Shown here one piece after another: positions 42,114-51,558 of a DNA stretch of 64,000 nucleotides. This DNA comes from Saccharofermentans sp. (lineage in GTDB: Bacteria > Bacillota > Clostridia > Saccharofermentanales > Saccharofermentanaceae): NCBI GenBank assembly GCA_024688685.1, contig JAILDX010000038.1, positions 124,001 through 188,000 of the forward strand, read 5' to 3'. A model generated the notes under the pieces. It saw nothing but the letters and a program-made list of their open reading frames with translations, did not search any database and was not told where the DNA came from. Each line of letters starts with the position of its first letter. Position 1 is the first letter of the stretch. Position numbers and translations under genes: made by a program.

Positions 42114-44036
42114 TCATAAACTTTCTGCATTCTTTGCCAAAAGTTCTGAATTATACTTAAGGAATCTTGTTAATGCTTCACTATCGATCGAACCGTGTGC
42201 AAGTCTTGCCTGATCGTAGATATGAAGTGCAAGTCTGTTGACCTCTTCTTCCTTTGTTCCAAGGCTGTGGAGCGCGCGGATCTTGGCAACAATCGGGTTA
42301 TCAGTATTGATAACGAGTTCCTTAAGATCAGGATAAAGCTCATCGATATTCATATCAGGATTGAGCGAGCCGCCCATCATCTGCTCATACTGCTTTCTCA
42401 TTTCCTGGATACGCCTGTTCTCTTCAGACTCACGGATCATGGCCGGAAGCTGATCTTCGCCCATAGAAACAGCCTTAACGTCAAGCTTGTCATCAGAGAG
42501 AGCCTTGCGGAAAAGATCCCTTACCGTCTCAAGTGTCTCGTTATCGCTCTCGCTGCCCTGGATCTCAGAGTCAACTCTCTTGAACTTATATCCCTGATTC
42601 TTGAACTCAAAGAATGATTCAAAGTCATTATCGATGATCTCATTCATTACAACGACAGTATTACCTGCGTTTTTGCACATATCGACATATGCAGCCTGTG
42701 CCTTTGCATCGTTGGTGTAATAGATATCCTTCTTATCGTCGGACGTAAGCTCAGATACTGTCTTAAACTCGCCGTCAACAGTCTTGAAGACAATTACATC
42801 CTTAACCTTATCGTAGAATTTCTCATCCTTCATGCAGCCGTATTTAACGAATACAGAGATGTCAGACCAGTACTTTTCAAAACTCTCGCGGTCCTTCTTA
42901 AAGAGATCGCACAGTCTGTCGGCAACCTTCTTGATGATATGACCGGAAAGCTTCTTAACATATGTATCCTGCTGAAGTGCGGATCTCGAAACATTAAGCG
43001 GCAGATCCGAACAATCCAGACAGCCCTGAAGAAGGAAAAGGAAATCAGGAATGATCTCTTCAATATTATCAGCAACAAATACCTGGTGATTATAGATCTT
43101 GATACGTCCTTCAAGTGACTGATATACATTATTTGTCTTCGGGAAATACAGGATACCCTGAAGAGTAAACGGATAATCCATATTGAGATGGATCCAGAAC
43201 AGCGGATCGGAGCTGTCGTTGAAAACACTGTGGTAGAAGGACTTATACTCCTCGTCAGTGCACTCTGACGGCTTCTTGACCCAGAGCGGTTCCTTGTTAT
43301 TCATGGGAGCATTCTGCAAAGGCAAAGACTTGTACTCCTCACCCTTCTCCTCAGCTTCCTTGCGCTTCTTTGCTTCAGATTCCTCATGGAGCCTGTCTGC
43401 CTTAAGGTCAACAAAATACAGATCGGAAGGAATAAATGCACAGTACTTGCGAAGTGTCATACGGAGAGTTGCCGAATCAAAGATCTTTGCAGCCTCTTCT
43501 GAGAGCTTCAACGTGATCAGAGTACCTCTTCCGGCCTTATCACAATCAGAAAGCTCAAAAGACATACCGTCTTCAGACTCCCACTTAACTGCAGGAGAAT
43601 CAGTAAAACTCTTTGTCTCGATAGTTACCTTGTCAGCAACCATAAAAGCTGAATAGAAACCGAGACCGAAATGACCGATGATACCTGTCTTGTCAGTTGA
43701 TTCCTGACTGTACTTGGTAACAAAATCCAGTGCACCTGAGAAAGCGATCTGATTGATGTACTTCTCAACTTCCTCAGCTGTCATGCCGATTCCGTTATCC
43801 TCAAATGAGATGATCTTTGAATCATCATCATATCTTACCCATATCTCGTACTTCTCATCCTCAGAAGGCGCCTCGGCATTTCCGAGCTCTACGAGCCTCT
43901 TAAACTTCGCGATCGCATCTGCGCAGTTTGATACGAGCTCTCTTACAAAAATATCCTGATCCTCATACAGCCACTGTCTGATGATCGGGAAAATATTCTC
44001 AGTTGTTACCGATATCTGTCCTTTCTTTGATTCCAT
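42114..44036 (-). CDS. htpG: Molecular chaperone HtpG (Hsp90)
   Basis: A 640-residue Hsp90. The N-terminal ATPase domain has RELVSNCADAI and DNGIGMT (helix E/ATP site) and HFGLGFYSAFMVADKV; a middle domain (~230-500) and C-terminal dimerisation domain follow. A charged Lys/Glu linker near residue 220 is typical. It follows the class IV aminotransferase on the same strand with GGAGG before the ATG. No CIRCE or CtsR-type element is visible upstream. Confidence 0.97.
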   Translation of the reverse strand: MESKKGQISVTTENIFPIIRQWLYEDQDIFVRELVSNCADAIAKFKRLVELGNAEAPSEDEKYEIWVRYDDDSKIISFEDNGIGMTAEEVEKYINQIAFSGALDFVTKYSQESTDKTGIIGHFGLGFYSAFMVADKVTIETKSFTDSPAVKWESEDGMSFELSDCDKAGRGTLITLKLSEEAAKIFDSATLRMTLRKYCAFIPSDLYFVDLKADRLHEESEAKKRKEAEEKGEEYKSLPLQNAPMNNKEPLWVKKPSECTDEEYKSFYHSVFNDSSDPLFWIHLNMDYPFTLQGILYFPKTNNVYQSLEGRIKIYNHQVFVADNIEEIIPDFLFLLQGCLDCSDLPLNVSRSALQQDTYVKKLSGHIIKKVADRLCDLFKKDRESFEKYWSDISVFVKYGCMKDEKFYDKVKDVIVFKTVDGEFKTVSELTSDDKKDIYYTNDAKAQAAYVDMCKNAGNTVVVMNEIIDNDFESFFEFKNQGYKFKRVDSEIQGSESDNETLETVRDLFRKALSDDKLDVKAVSMGEDQLPAMIRESEENRRIQEMRKQYEQMMGGSLNPDMNIDELYPDLKELVINTDNPIVAKIRALHSLGTKEEEVNRLALHIYDQARLAHGSIDSEALTRFLKYNSELLAKNAESL

Positions 44037-44056
44037 ACGTATATACCTCCGCTTAA

Positions 44057-44908
44057 TTATTTATTATCACTGATATACTTGTCCGTAATCGCTCTGTATT
44101 CACGGGAAATCTGTGTCAAAATGCTGTTCCCGGCAGAATTGAATCTGACACCCTCTACAGTCGTGATGGGAAGAATATCGAAAGGCGTGCTCGACACAAA
44201 TAGAGCCGCGTCTCTCTCCTTCAGTTCATCAAGAGTAAAAGTACCTGTCTTCAAAGGCACCCCGGAACGCTGAAGAGAAGCCATTACCCTGCTCCTGGTG
44301 ATCCCGATTAGGATCTTGTCATCAGCAGCCGAATAGACTTCGCCGTCGATTATCGCAAAGAAATTGGATTTACTTCCTTCATAGATCTTGTTATTCCTGT
44401 CGGTAAGAAGAACCTCATAAGGCAGTCCGTCAGGATTTTTCCTTTCGAAAGCTTCAGCAACGGCAGCTTTATAATCGCCTCTGAAGACCTTAAGATTGGG
44501 ATCAACCCTTTCCCAGTTCAGGATATTTGCGTTGATACCTTCAGCAAAACATTCTTCTGAAGGAATATTTGCCTCACAAATATGCAGAACCAGCTTTTCT
44601 TTTGTAAGGACTATCCTGAGATTGCCCTCACCCTCGAAACAGACATCCTTTATGTATTTTTTTGACACCTCGGAAACAAAAGATGTATCAACATAAAAAT
44701 CTTCAATACCCTTAACGGATCTTGAAAGTCTCAGCAGATGATCCTCAATAAACAGAAGTACTCCTTCCTTTATGCGGACTGTCTCGTAATACTTTATATC
44801 GTCTGTTGGTTTCTTTAATTCTTCTGCCTCTGCAGAATCAGATCTTATAAGCTCACCATTCAGGTAAAACAAGTCGCCCAGAGGGCTTTCAATAACAGGA
44901 AACTGCAT
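44057..44908 (-). CDS. Class IV aminotransferase (BCAT / aminodeoxychorismate lyase-like)
   Basis: A 283-residue fold-type IV PLP enzyme. The cofactor lysine is in VFRGDYKAA, and the EGSKSNFF and GITRSRVM segments carry the phosphate-binding residues. Members include branched-chain aminotransferases, D-amino-acid transaminases and PabC; the motifs do not decide among them. It is the first gene of the unit with htpG and diverges from argG. A minus-strand promoter lies 35 bases upstream. Confidence 0.88.
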   Translation of the reverse strand: MQFPVIESPLGDLFYLNGELIRSDSAEAEELKKPTDDIKYYETVRIKEGVLLFIEDHLLRLSRSVKGIEDFYVDTSFVSEVSKKYIKDVCFEGEGNLRIVLTKEKLVLHICEANIPSEECFAEGINANILNWERVDPNLKVFRGDYKAAVAEAFERKNPDGLPYEVLLTDRNNKIYEGSKSNFFAIIDGEVYSAADDKILIGITRSRVMASLQRSGVPLKTGTFTLDELKERDAALFVSSTPFDILPITTVEGVRFNSAGNSILTQISREYRAITDKYISDNK

Positions 44909-44942
44909 TGTATATCTCCAATATGATTTATTAGCCTTTGCT

Positions 44943-44971
44943 ATTTTATATAATAATCTGATTTAATTCAA
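44943..44971 (-). promoter_or_regulatory. Promoter of the aminotransferase-htpG unit
   Basis: On the minus strand TTGAAT (44966-44971), 17 bp and TAAAAT (44943-44948), divergent from the argG promoter. Confidence 0.6.
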
Positions 44972-45012
44972 ACAATTCATTGTTTTTATTCGAAAAGCAT
45001 TTTAGAATACTG

Positions 45013-45041
45013 TTGACTTCTGAGAACATCAGTTGTAATAT
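45013..45041 (+). promoter_or_regulatory. argG promoter
   Basis: TTGACT (45013-45018), a 17-bp spacer and TAATAT (45036-45041). The ARG boxes begin at the last base of the -10. Confidence 0.7.
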
Positions 45042-45078
45042 CTGTATGTTTATACAAGAGTTTGCATAATTATTCATT
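45041..45078 (+). promoter_or_regulatory. Two tandem ARG-box-like operators
   Basis: Two 18-bp sites, 45041-45058 and 45061-45078, separated by 2 bp, fit the ArgR consensus TNTGNATWWWWATNCANA at nearly every fixed base. The second misses only the final A. Tandem boxes with 2-3 bp spacing are typical for hexameric ArgR/AhrC, and their place just downstream of the -10 fits arginine-dependent repression of argG. Confidence 0.7.
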
Positions 45079-45096
45079 ATTTGGAGGTGCCCTGAT

Positions 45097-46311
45097 ATGG
45101 CAAAAGAGAAGTTTTTACTGGCTTATTCCGGCGGACTTGATACATCGATCATCATTCCCTGGCTGCTCGAGCATTATGACTGCGAAGTAATCGCAATGGC
45201 CGGAGAAGTCGGCATCGGTATCGACGAGGCTTTCCTCAAGGAAAAGGCATTAAAGTGCGGTGCTACAAAGTGTTATGTTGAAGATATCTCTGAGGAGTTC
45301 ATTACAGATTTCATCTACCCTACACTCAAGGCAAACGCTGTATATGAAGGCAAGTACCTGCTCGGTACATCTTTCGCAAGACCTGTTATCGCAAAGAAGA
45401 TGGTTGAGATCGCCCGCAAGGAAGGCTGCACGACTATCGTTCACGGCTGCACAGGCAAGGGCAACGACCAGGTAAGATTCGAGCTTTCCATCAAGGCTCT
45501 TGCTCCTGATATCAAGATCCTCGCTCCCTGGCGTATCTGGGATATCAAGTCCCGTGACGAGGAGATTGACTACGCTGCAGCAAGAGGTATTCCCGTACCT
45601 GTAACAAAGGAAACAAACTATTCCAAGGATGAAAACCTCTGGCACCTTTCACATGAGGGTATGGATCTTGAGAATCCCGCAAACGAGCCTGATCTCGATA
45701 AGATCCTTGAACTCATGGTAAGCCCTGAGAAGGCTCCTGATAAGCCGACATACGTTACATTCAAGTTTGAGAAGGGCATTCCCGTTGAAGTTGACGGCCA
45801 GAAGCTCTCCCCTGTTGAGCTCCTTAAGTACTGCAACAAAGTTGCAGGCGAGAACGGTGTCGGTATTGCTGATATCGTTGAGAACCGTCTTGTAGGTATG
45901 AAGAGCCGCGGCGTTTATGAGACTCCCGGCGGAACACTCCTTTACGCTGCACACAGAGAGCTCGAGCTTCTCACTGTTGAGCGTGATACTATCCACTACA
46001 AGGATCTCGTTGCGCAGAGATTTGCAGAACTCGTTTACTATGGGCAGTGGTTCCACCCTCTCCGTGAAGCTCTCTCTGCTTTCGTTGATGATACACAGAA
46101 GACTGTTACAGGCGAAGTTAAGATGAAGCTCTACAAGGGTAACTGCACACCTGCAGGCACAACATCACCTTACTCTCTCTACGATGAAGAGATCGCTACA
46201 TTCTCTGAGGATGATGTTTACAACCAGGCAGACGCTGGCGGATTTATCAACTGTTTCGGTCTTCCTATGAAGGTCAATGCACAGATGAAGAAGAAGAACG
46301 GAATGCTCTGA
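45097..46311 (+). CDS. argG: Argininosuccinate synthase
   Basis: A 404-residue enzyme that joins citrulline and aspartate using ATP, in arginine synthesis. The PP-loop [10 protein letters not shown] is at the N-terminus, [12 protein letters not shown] in the middle, and [16 protein letters not shown] is the citrulline/aspartate-binding stretch. GGAGGTG precedes the ATG. A terminator follows directly, so the downstream GNAT-argH pair may be transcribed by read-through or its own start. Confidence 0.97.
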   Translation: MAKEKFLLAYSGGLDTSIIIPWLLEHYDCEVIAMAGEVGIGIDEAFLKEKALKCGATKCYVEDISEEFITDFIYPTLKANAVYEGKYLLGTSFARPVIAKKMVEIARKEGCTTIVHGCTGKGNDQVRFELSIKALAPDIKILAPWRIWDIKSRDEEIDYAAARGIPVPVTKETNYSKDENLWHLSHEGMDLENPANEPDLDKILELMVSPEKAPDKPTYVTFKFEKGIPVEVDGQKLSPVELLKYCNKVAGENGVGIADIVENRLVGMKSRGVYETPGGTLLYAAHRELELLTVERDTIHYKDLVAQRFAELVYYGQWFHPLREALSAFVDDTQKTVTGEVKMKLYKGNCTPAGTTSPYSLYDEEIATFSEDDVYNQADAGGFINCFGLPMKVNAQMKKKNGML

Positions 46312-46327
46312 TAATAAAGATCATTTC

Positions 46328-46365
46328 AGGGGCAGTCTTCATCATAGACTGCCCCTTTATTGTTT
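46328..46365 (+). terminator. Terminator after argG
   Basis: A 10-bp stem AGGGGCAGTC/GACTGCCCCT (46328-46337 with 46347-46356), a 9-base loop and TTATTGTTT. It lies only ~20 bases before the next start, so it may set the argG to argH ratio. Confidence 0.85.
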
Positions 46366-46378
46366 AAGGAGAAATCAA

Positions 46379-46837
46379 TTGGATATTACTTACAGGCCTA
46401 TGACTATCGATGATTACGAACAGGCTTATGACCTTTGGATCAAATGCCAGAACGGTCTTAATGACAAAGACGATTCAAGAGAAGGTATCGATGTATATCT
46501 TAAGCGCAATCCAAACACATCTTTTGTTGCCATATGTGATAACAAAGTCGTTGGTGTGATATTATGTGGTCATGACGGAAGACGTGGTATTATCCATCAT
46601 ACAGCCGTATCACCTGATCACAGGCGCTATGGTATCGGTTCAGGACTTGTCGAACACGCTCTTGCAGCTCTTAAGGAAGAAGGCATGAACAAGGTTCTGC
46701 TCGTTGCCTTTAAGAAGAATGTTGCAGGCAACGCATTTTGGGAATCTCAGGGTTTCATTACCCGTGAAGACCTGAATTACAGGAACAAGGCTCTGACCGA
46801 GATGATAAGGATCGATCCTGATTATACACGTGAATAA
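46379..46837 (+). CDS. GNAT family N-acetyltransferase
   Basis: A 152-residue acetyltransferase with the acetyl-CoA motif VSPDHRRYGIGSGLVEHAL and the usual C-terminal FWESQGF. The start is a TTG at 46379, chosen because AAGGAG (46367-46372) lies seven bases before it. It stands between argG and argH. Some ArgH proteins carry a fused GNAT that makes N-acetylglutamate, the first arginine precursor, so a role as N-acetylglutamate synthase is possible but is inference from position alone. Confidence 0.85.
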   Translation: MDITYRPMTIDDYEQAYDLWIKCQNGLNDKDDSREGIDVYLKRNPNTSFVAICDNKVVGVILCGHDGRRGIIHHTAVSPDHRRYGIGSGLVEHALAALKEEGMNKVLLVAFKKNVAGNAFWESQGFITREDLNYRNKALTEMIRIDPDYTRE

Positions 46838-46849
46838 AAGGAGATTATT

Positions 46850-48214
46850 ATGAGCAAACCAATGTGGACAGGCCGTTTTACAAAAGCTATCGATAAGGCA
46901 GTTAACGATTACAACTCTTCCCTGCCTTTTGACTGCCGTATGTACAGGCAGGATATCAGAGGTTCGATAGCCCACAGCCAGATGCTTGCAAAGCAGGGCA
47001 TAATCTCAGAAAAGGATGCTGAAGATATAAAGAACGGACTTCTCTCTATTGAAGCAGATATAGACAGCGGCAAGCTGACATTTGATTCTGATGCAGAAGA
47101 CATCCATATGTTCATCGAGGCAGAACTGACGAACAGGATCGGAGATGCCGGAAAGAGACTTCACACCGGAAGATCAAGGAATGACCAGGTAGCGCTCGAT
47201 CAGCGTTTATACCTGGTTGATGAGTCATCAGATATAATCATGACTCTTGATAATCTTATCCACATACTGAGGAATATCGCTCTTGATCACACTAGGACAT
47301 ATATGCCGGGATATACACATCTGCAGCGTGCTCAGCCTATCACATATGCTCATTACCTTTCCGCATATATCGAGATGTTCAGGCGTGATAAGGAACGTTT
47401 CGAACAGGCCGTTAAGAGAGCAAATATCTCTCCTCTCGGTTCGGGCGCTCTTGCAGGCACCACTTATCCCCTTGACCGCGTTATGGTTGCAGATTCACTT
47501 GGTATGGATTCCGTAGCACTCTGCAGTCTTGACGGAGTGTCGGACAGGGATTTTGCTATTGAGTTTGCTTCAGCAGCATCCATCCTGATGATGCACCTCT
47601 CAAGAATGAGTGAAGAGATAATCCTCTACTCCTCACAGGAGTTCAAGTTCTACGAGCTTGACGATTCATATTCTACAGGTTCATCAATGATGCCTCAGAA
47701 GAAGAATCCTGATGTCGCAGAGCTTACCAGAGGTAAGACCGGAAGAGTATATGGCGATCTTATCTCGCTTCTCGTTATCATGAAAGGTCTTCCTCTCACA
47801 TATAACAAGGATATGCAGGAGGTCCAGGAGTCACTGTTTGACGTGATCGATACCATAAAGGCAGTCCTCCCTCCTTTCGCTGGCATGCTCAGGACCATGA
47901 CGATCCGTAAAGACAAGATGGAGGAAGCAGCTCTCGGCGGATTCACAAATGCAACGGATCTCGCAGATTATCTTGTAAGGAAAGGAATCCCTTTCAGGAG
48001 CACTCACGAGATCTCCGGAAAGCTCGTTCATTACTGCATCGAGAATAATACGTCGCTTGAGAAGCTTTCACTTGTTGAGTTTAAACAGTTCTCAGAGCTT
48101 ATTGAGGACGATGTTTATGACGCGATCTCACTAGAGACATGCGTTAACAAGAGGACTCTTATCGGAGGACCCGCTCCTGAGACTGTACTTAAATATCTGA
48201 ACAGTATCGAGTGA
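46850..48214 (+). CDS. argH: Argininosuccinate lyase
   Basis: A 454-residue member of the fumarase/aspartase superfamily that splits argininosuccinate to arginine and fumarate. The signature GSSMMPQKKNPDVAE carries the catalytic serine loop, and GYTHLQRAQP the histidine. The C-terminal GNAT extension found in some ArgH is absent here; a separate GNAT gene precedes it by 12 bases. GGAG lies before the ATG. It converges on the ABC exporter gene with a 2-base gap. Confidence 0.97.
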   Translation: MSKPMWTGRFTKAIDKAVNDYNSSLPFDCRMYRQDIRGSIAHSQMLAKQGIISEKDAEDIKNGLLSIEADIDSGKLTFDSDAEDIHMFIEAELTNRIGDAGKRLHTGRSRNDQVALDQRLYLVDESSDIIMTLDNLIHILRNIALDHTRTYMPGYTHLQRAQPITYAHYLSAYIEMFRRDKERFEQAVKRANISPLGSGALAGTTYPLDRVMVADSLGMDSVALCSLDGVSDRDFAIEFASAASILMMHLSRMSEEIILYSSQEFKFYELDDSYSTGSSMMPQKKNPDVAELTRGKTGRVYGDLISLLVIMKGLPLTYNKDMQEVQESLFDVIDTIKAVLPPFAGMLRTMTIRKDKMEEAALGGFTNATDLADYLVRKGIPFRSTHEISGKLVHYCIENNTSLEKLSLVEFKQFSELIEDDVYDAISLETCVNKRTLIGGPAPETVLKYLNSIE

Positions 48215-48216
48215 TA

Positions 48217-50040
48217 TCAGATCTCAGGCTTCTCAAACTGAGTCTCGTACAATTCCTGATATACACCGCCGGCCTTGACCAGTTCCTTATGATTGCCGCG
48301 CTCGACGATCTGACCATCCTTGATGACAAGTATCTCATCAGCTTTAAGGATCGTTGATAGCCTGTGTGCAATGAGGATACTGGTCTTTGTCTGTATAATG
48401 GGATCTATAGCTTCCTGGATCTTACTCTCGGAAATGGAATCAAGTGCGGATGTCGCCTCATCAAAAATGAAGACAGTCGGATTCTTAAGAAGGATCCTTG
48501 CTATGGATATCCTCTGTTTCTCACCGCCGGAAAGCTTCAGTCCCCTGTTGCCGACGACAGTATCGAGGCCAGTCTCCTGAGACGAAATAAACTCATGGAT
48601 ATTAGCCTTTTTGCAAGCCTCGATCATCTCTTCTTCTGTCGCATCTTCCTTTGCATAACGCAGGTTCTCCCTTATCGTGCCGTTAAACAGATAAGTCTCC
48701 TGCGAGACAACGCCTATCTGATTTCGCAGGTCAGTCAGCGACAGTTCTCTTACATCAGTTCCGTCATATTTAACCGATCCGGAGATTACATCATAGAGCC
48801 TGGGGATCAGATTGATGACAGTACTCTTACCAGACCCCGAAGGTCCGACTATTGCGATACTCTTTCCCGGCTTAAGTTCGAAAGAGATATCCTTCAGGAT
48901 CGGTCTCTCCTCATCATAATGGAAATATACATTCTCAAAGACGATATTACCCTTCCCGTTCGGGATCGAAACAGGATTCTCACACTCCTCTATCTCGGGT
49001 TTCATATCAAGATAGTCAAATATTCTGGTAAAGAGTGCCATCGACTGCATCCATTCAACCTGAACATTAAGAAGGCTGTTGACCGGACCGTACATCCTTG
49101 TAAGGAGTGCGACCATAACGCTGATATCACCCACAGAAAGTGACGAATCGTACTGCATAATAAGTATTCCGCCCACAAGATATATAAGCATAGGCCCGAT
49201 ATTGGTAAATGTTGAAATAACAACGAAGAACCATCTTCCCGCCATGCTCTGCTTTATGTTGAGCTTGATCATCTTGCGGTTAGCGCTTCTGTACTTTTTA
49301 TACTCGTATTTCTCTTTTCCAAAGAGCTTTACGAGAAGCTGTCCGCTTACGGAAAGCGTCTCGTTAAGGATGCCGTTTATCTCATCATTCTTTGTCTGTG
49401 CCTGTCTCGTAAGTGACCATCTTGTCTGTCCCGCTTTTCGCGTTGGTATAGCAAATAGAGGCACAATGACTATACCGATCGTGGCGAGTATCCAGTTGCG
49501 CTGATACATGGCAACAAGTGCGACAATAAGCGTGATAGAGTTGGAGAGTATGCTTGAAAAGGTATTGGTGATTATCCTCTCAACGCCGTCGATATCACTT
49601 GTCATCCTTGTTATGATGTCGCCCTGATTATTAGACGTGAAGAACCGCTGGCTCATCTTCTGAAGATGCCTGAACATCTGATTGCGCATATCATAAGTTA
49701 TGTGCTGCGCTATCCATGTATTGATGTAGCTCTGAGCAACCCCTATAAGGCTTGCGATAAGTGTCAGGCCAAAGGACAGGAGAATATAGAAGATCAGCGA
49801 TTTCAGATTCTGCTTTATAAGGCCTTCATCTATGATCTTTCCGGTCAGGATTGATGGCATCGTGCTGAGGGAAGCAGACAGGATAATACAGATAAGAACT
49901 AAGATCAGCTGTACTCTGTACGGATTAAGGTAAGAAAGAACTCTTTTTATCAAAGCCTTTGTAACCTTAGGAGCAGCTTTCTTCTCCTCCTCTGTCATAA
50001 ATGAACTTCGTCCCATTGGTCCGCCCATTCCCGGTGGCAT
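48217..50040 (-). CDS. ABC exporter half-transporter (fused permease-ATPase)
   Basis: A 607-residue ABC-type IV exporter subunit: six membrane helices (~40-330), then an ATPase domain with Walker A GPSGSGKST (~400), signature LSGGEKQR and Walker B FIFDEATSALD. The short Gly/Met/Pro-rich N-terminus is common in Clostridial multidrug/lipid exporters. Such half-transporters work as homo- or heterodimers; no second half is adjacent, so it is likely a homodimer or pairs with a remote gene. Substrate unknown. It follows the amino acid importer on the same strand. Confidence 0.92.
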   Translation of the reverse strand: MPPGMGGPMGRSSFMTEEEKKAAPKVTKALIKRVLSYLNPYRVQLILVLICIILSASLSTMPSILTGKIIDEGLIKQNLKSLIFYILLSFGLTLIASLIGVAQSYINTWIAQHITYDMRNQMFRHLQKMSQRFFTSNNQGDIITRMTSDIDGVERIITNTFSSILSNSITLIVALVAMYQRNWILATIGIVIVPLFAIPTRKAGQTRWSLTRQAQTKNDEINGILNETLSVSGQLLVKLFGKEKYEYKKYRSANRKMIKLNIKQSMAGRWFFVVISTFTNIGPMLIYLVGGILIMQYDSSLSVGDISVMVALLTRMYGPVNSLLNVQVEWMQSMALFTRIFDYLDMKPEIEECENPVSIPNGKGNIVFENVYFHYDEERPILKDISFELKPGKSIAIVGPSGSGKSTVINLIPRLYDVISGSVKYDGTDVRELSLTDLRNQIGVVSQETYLFNGTIRENLRYAKEDATEEEMIEACKKANIHEFISSQETGLDTVVGNRGLKLSGGEKQRISIARILLKNPTVFIFDEATSALDSISESKIQEAIDPIIQTKTSILIAHRLSTILKADEILVIKDGQIVERGNHKELVKAGGVYQELYETQFEKPEI

Positions 50041-50055
50041 TATCTTTCCTCCCGG

Positions 50056-50790
50056 TTAGTCTGAATAGCCTGCAAGGAAGGCTTTTGTTCTATCGTTCTG
50101 AGGATTATTGATCAGATCTTTTGCCGGTCCTTCTTCGACAATGATGCCTCCGTCCATAAAGATGATCCTGTCAGCAACATCTCTGGCAAAGCTCATCTCA
50201 TGAGTTACGATGACCATCGTCATCTTCTCTTCTGCAAGTTCTCTTATAACATTAAGGACACCTGCAGTAAGTTCAGGATCAAGAGCTGATGTAGGTTCAT
50301 CAAAGAAAAGGATATCAGGACTTGTCGCAAGTGCTCTTGCTATACTGACCCTCTGTTGCTGGCCTCCCGACAGATTGCAGGGATAAGAATCTCCTTTATC
50401 TGAGAGTCCCATCTTCTGCAGAAGATTATCGCATATCTTATTAGCTTCTTCTCGTGATTTTTTATGAACGCTTACAAGCGCTTCAGTTATATTTCTTCTT
50501 ACAGAATAGTGCGGGAACAGATTAAAACTCTGGAAGACAAGACCAAACTTTCCTCTTATCTCAGCAAGCGACTTTCTGTTCTTATAATCAAGTTCAATAC
50601 CACCTATCTTGATAGAACCTTTATCTATCGTCTCAAGTGTCGTCGCACATCTGAGGAGTGTTGATTTACCGCCGCCGGAAGGACCTATTACGGCAACTAC
50701 CTCGCCTTCATCGACATTAAGAGATATTCCGTTCAGAACGCGAAGATCATCAAATGATTTATATATGTCTTTAATCTCAAGAACTCGCAT
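50056..50790 (-). CDS. Polar amino acid ABC importer, ATP-binding subunit
   Basis: A 244-residue ATPase of the GlnQ/HisP type, with Walker [11 protein letters not shown]-loop FQSFNLFPH, signature LSGGQQQR and Walker [12 protein letters not shown]. It energises uptake through the permease encoded just upstream. The gene order binding protein, permease, ATPase is standard for this family. Confidence 0.95.
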   Translation of the reverse strand: MRVLEIKDIYKSFDDLRVLNGISLNVDEGEVVAVIGPSGGGKSTLLRCATTLETIDKGSIKIGGIELDYKNRKSLAEIRGKFGLVFQSFNLFPHYSVRRNITEALVSVHKKSREEANKICDNLLQKMGLSDKGDSYPCNLSGGQQQRVSIARALATSPDILFFDEPTSALDPELTAGVLNVIRELAEEKMTMVIVTHEMSFARDVADRIIFMDGGIIVEEGPAKDLINNPQNDRTKAFLAGYSD

Positions 50791-50803
50791 CTTTCATGTC
50801 TCC

Positions 50804-51481
50804 TTAGGAATAATAACTCATTGATTTCTCGATCCTTCCCATTACAACTTCAACAAGCAGATTAAACATATAATAGAATATACCTGCCGCAATGAAAGGA
50901 ATGACAGAAACCTGCGCTGAAGCAAGGTTCTTGGCAACTGTAAACATCTCAGTAACTGCAAGCACCTGTGCGAGAGATGTATCTTTTACAAGCGTGATGA
51001 CTTCATTTGTAACTGATGGCAGGACTCTCTTAAAGACCTGCGGAAGAATGATCTTAAAATAAGTCTGTATCCTGGTAAAACCAAGGACCTGGGCTGCTTC
51101 GTACTGACCTCTCGGCATCGACTGAATACCGCCTCTGAATATCTCAGCAAAATAAGCAGCATAATTAAGTGAGAAACCGATTATCGACGCAATGAATCTA
51201 TAATTGAAAGGACCTATCTCGATATTTCCTGTCGTTACTCCAAACAGATAATACGGGCCAAAGTAAACAAGCAGCAGTTGGAGCATCAGAGGAGTTCCAC
51301 GCATAACGGAAATATAGAATCTGAAAACGGCACTTAAAGCTCTGTTCTTTGACATCCTTCCCTTTGATATGAGAAGTCCCAAAGGAATTGAAAATAGGAT
51401 CGTAAATGCAAATATACCTACTGAGAATTCAAAGCCTTCCCACAGTTGGTTTATCATCGATAAGATCTGTTCCTGATCCAT
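50804..51481 (-). CDS. Polar amino acid ABC importer, permease subunit
   Basis: A 225-residue HisM/GlnP-type permease with about five helices and the EAA loop (QVLGFTRIQTYFKIILPQ) that contacts the ATPase. The start at 51481 (MDQEQIL) is preferred over an in-frame ATG at 51538, since GGAG lies before it and the longer frame would run through the hairpin at 51501-51526. One permease gene implies a homodimer. Confidence 0.93.
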   Translation of the reverse strand: MDQEQILSMINQLWEGFEFSVGIFAFTILFSIPLGLLISKGRMSKNRALSAVFRFYISVMRGTPLMLQLLLVYFGPYYLFGVTTGNIEIGPFNYRFIASIIGFSLNYAAYFAEIFRGGIQSMPRGQYEAAQVLGFTRIQTYFKIILPQVFKRVLPSVTNEVITLVKDTSLAQVLAVTEMFTVAKNLASAQVSVIPFIAAGIFYYMFNLLVEVVMGRIEKSMSYYS

Positions 51482-51495
51482 ATAATCTCCATACA

Positions 51496-51526
51496 CAAAA
51501 ATAGGTGGCAGAAAACTGCCACCTAT
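51496..51526 (-). terminator. Partial terminator inside the importer operon
   Basis: On the minus strand an 11-bp perfect stem (51526-51516 with 51511-51501), a four-base loop and then TTTTTG (51500-51495). It lies between the binding-protein stop and the permease start, so it probably makes the binding protein more abundant than the other subunits. Confidence 0.8.
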
Positions 51527-51558
51527 GAAGTATATCACTTTAATATACTAAATTGAAC

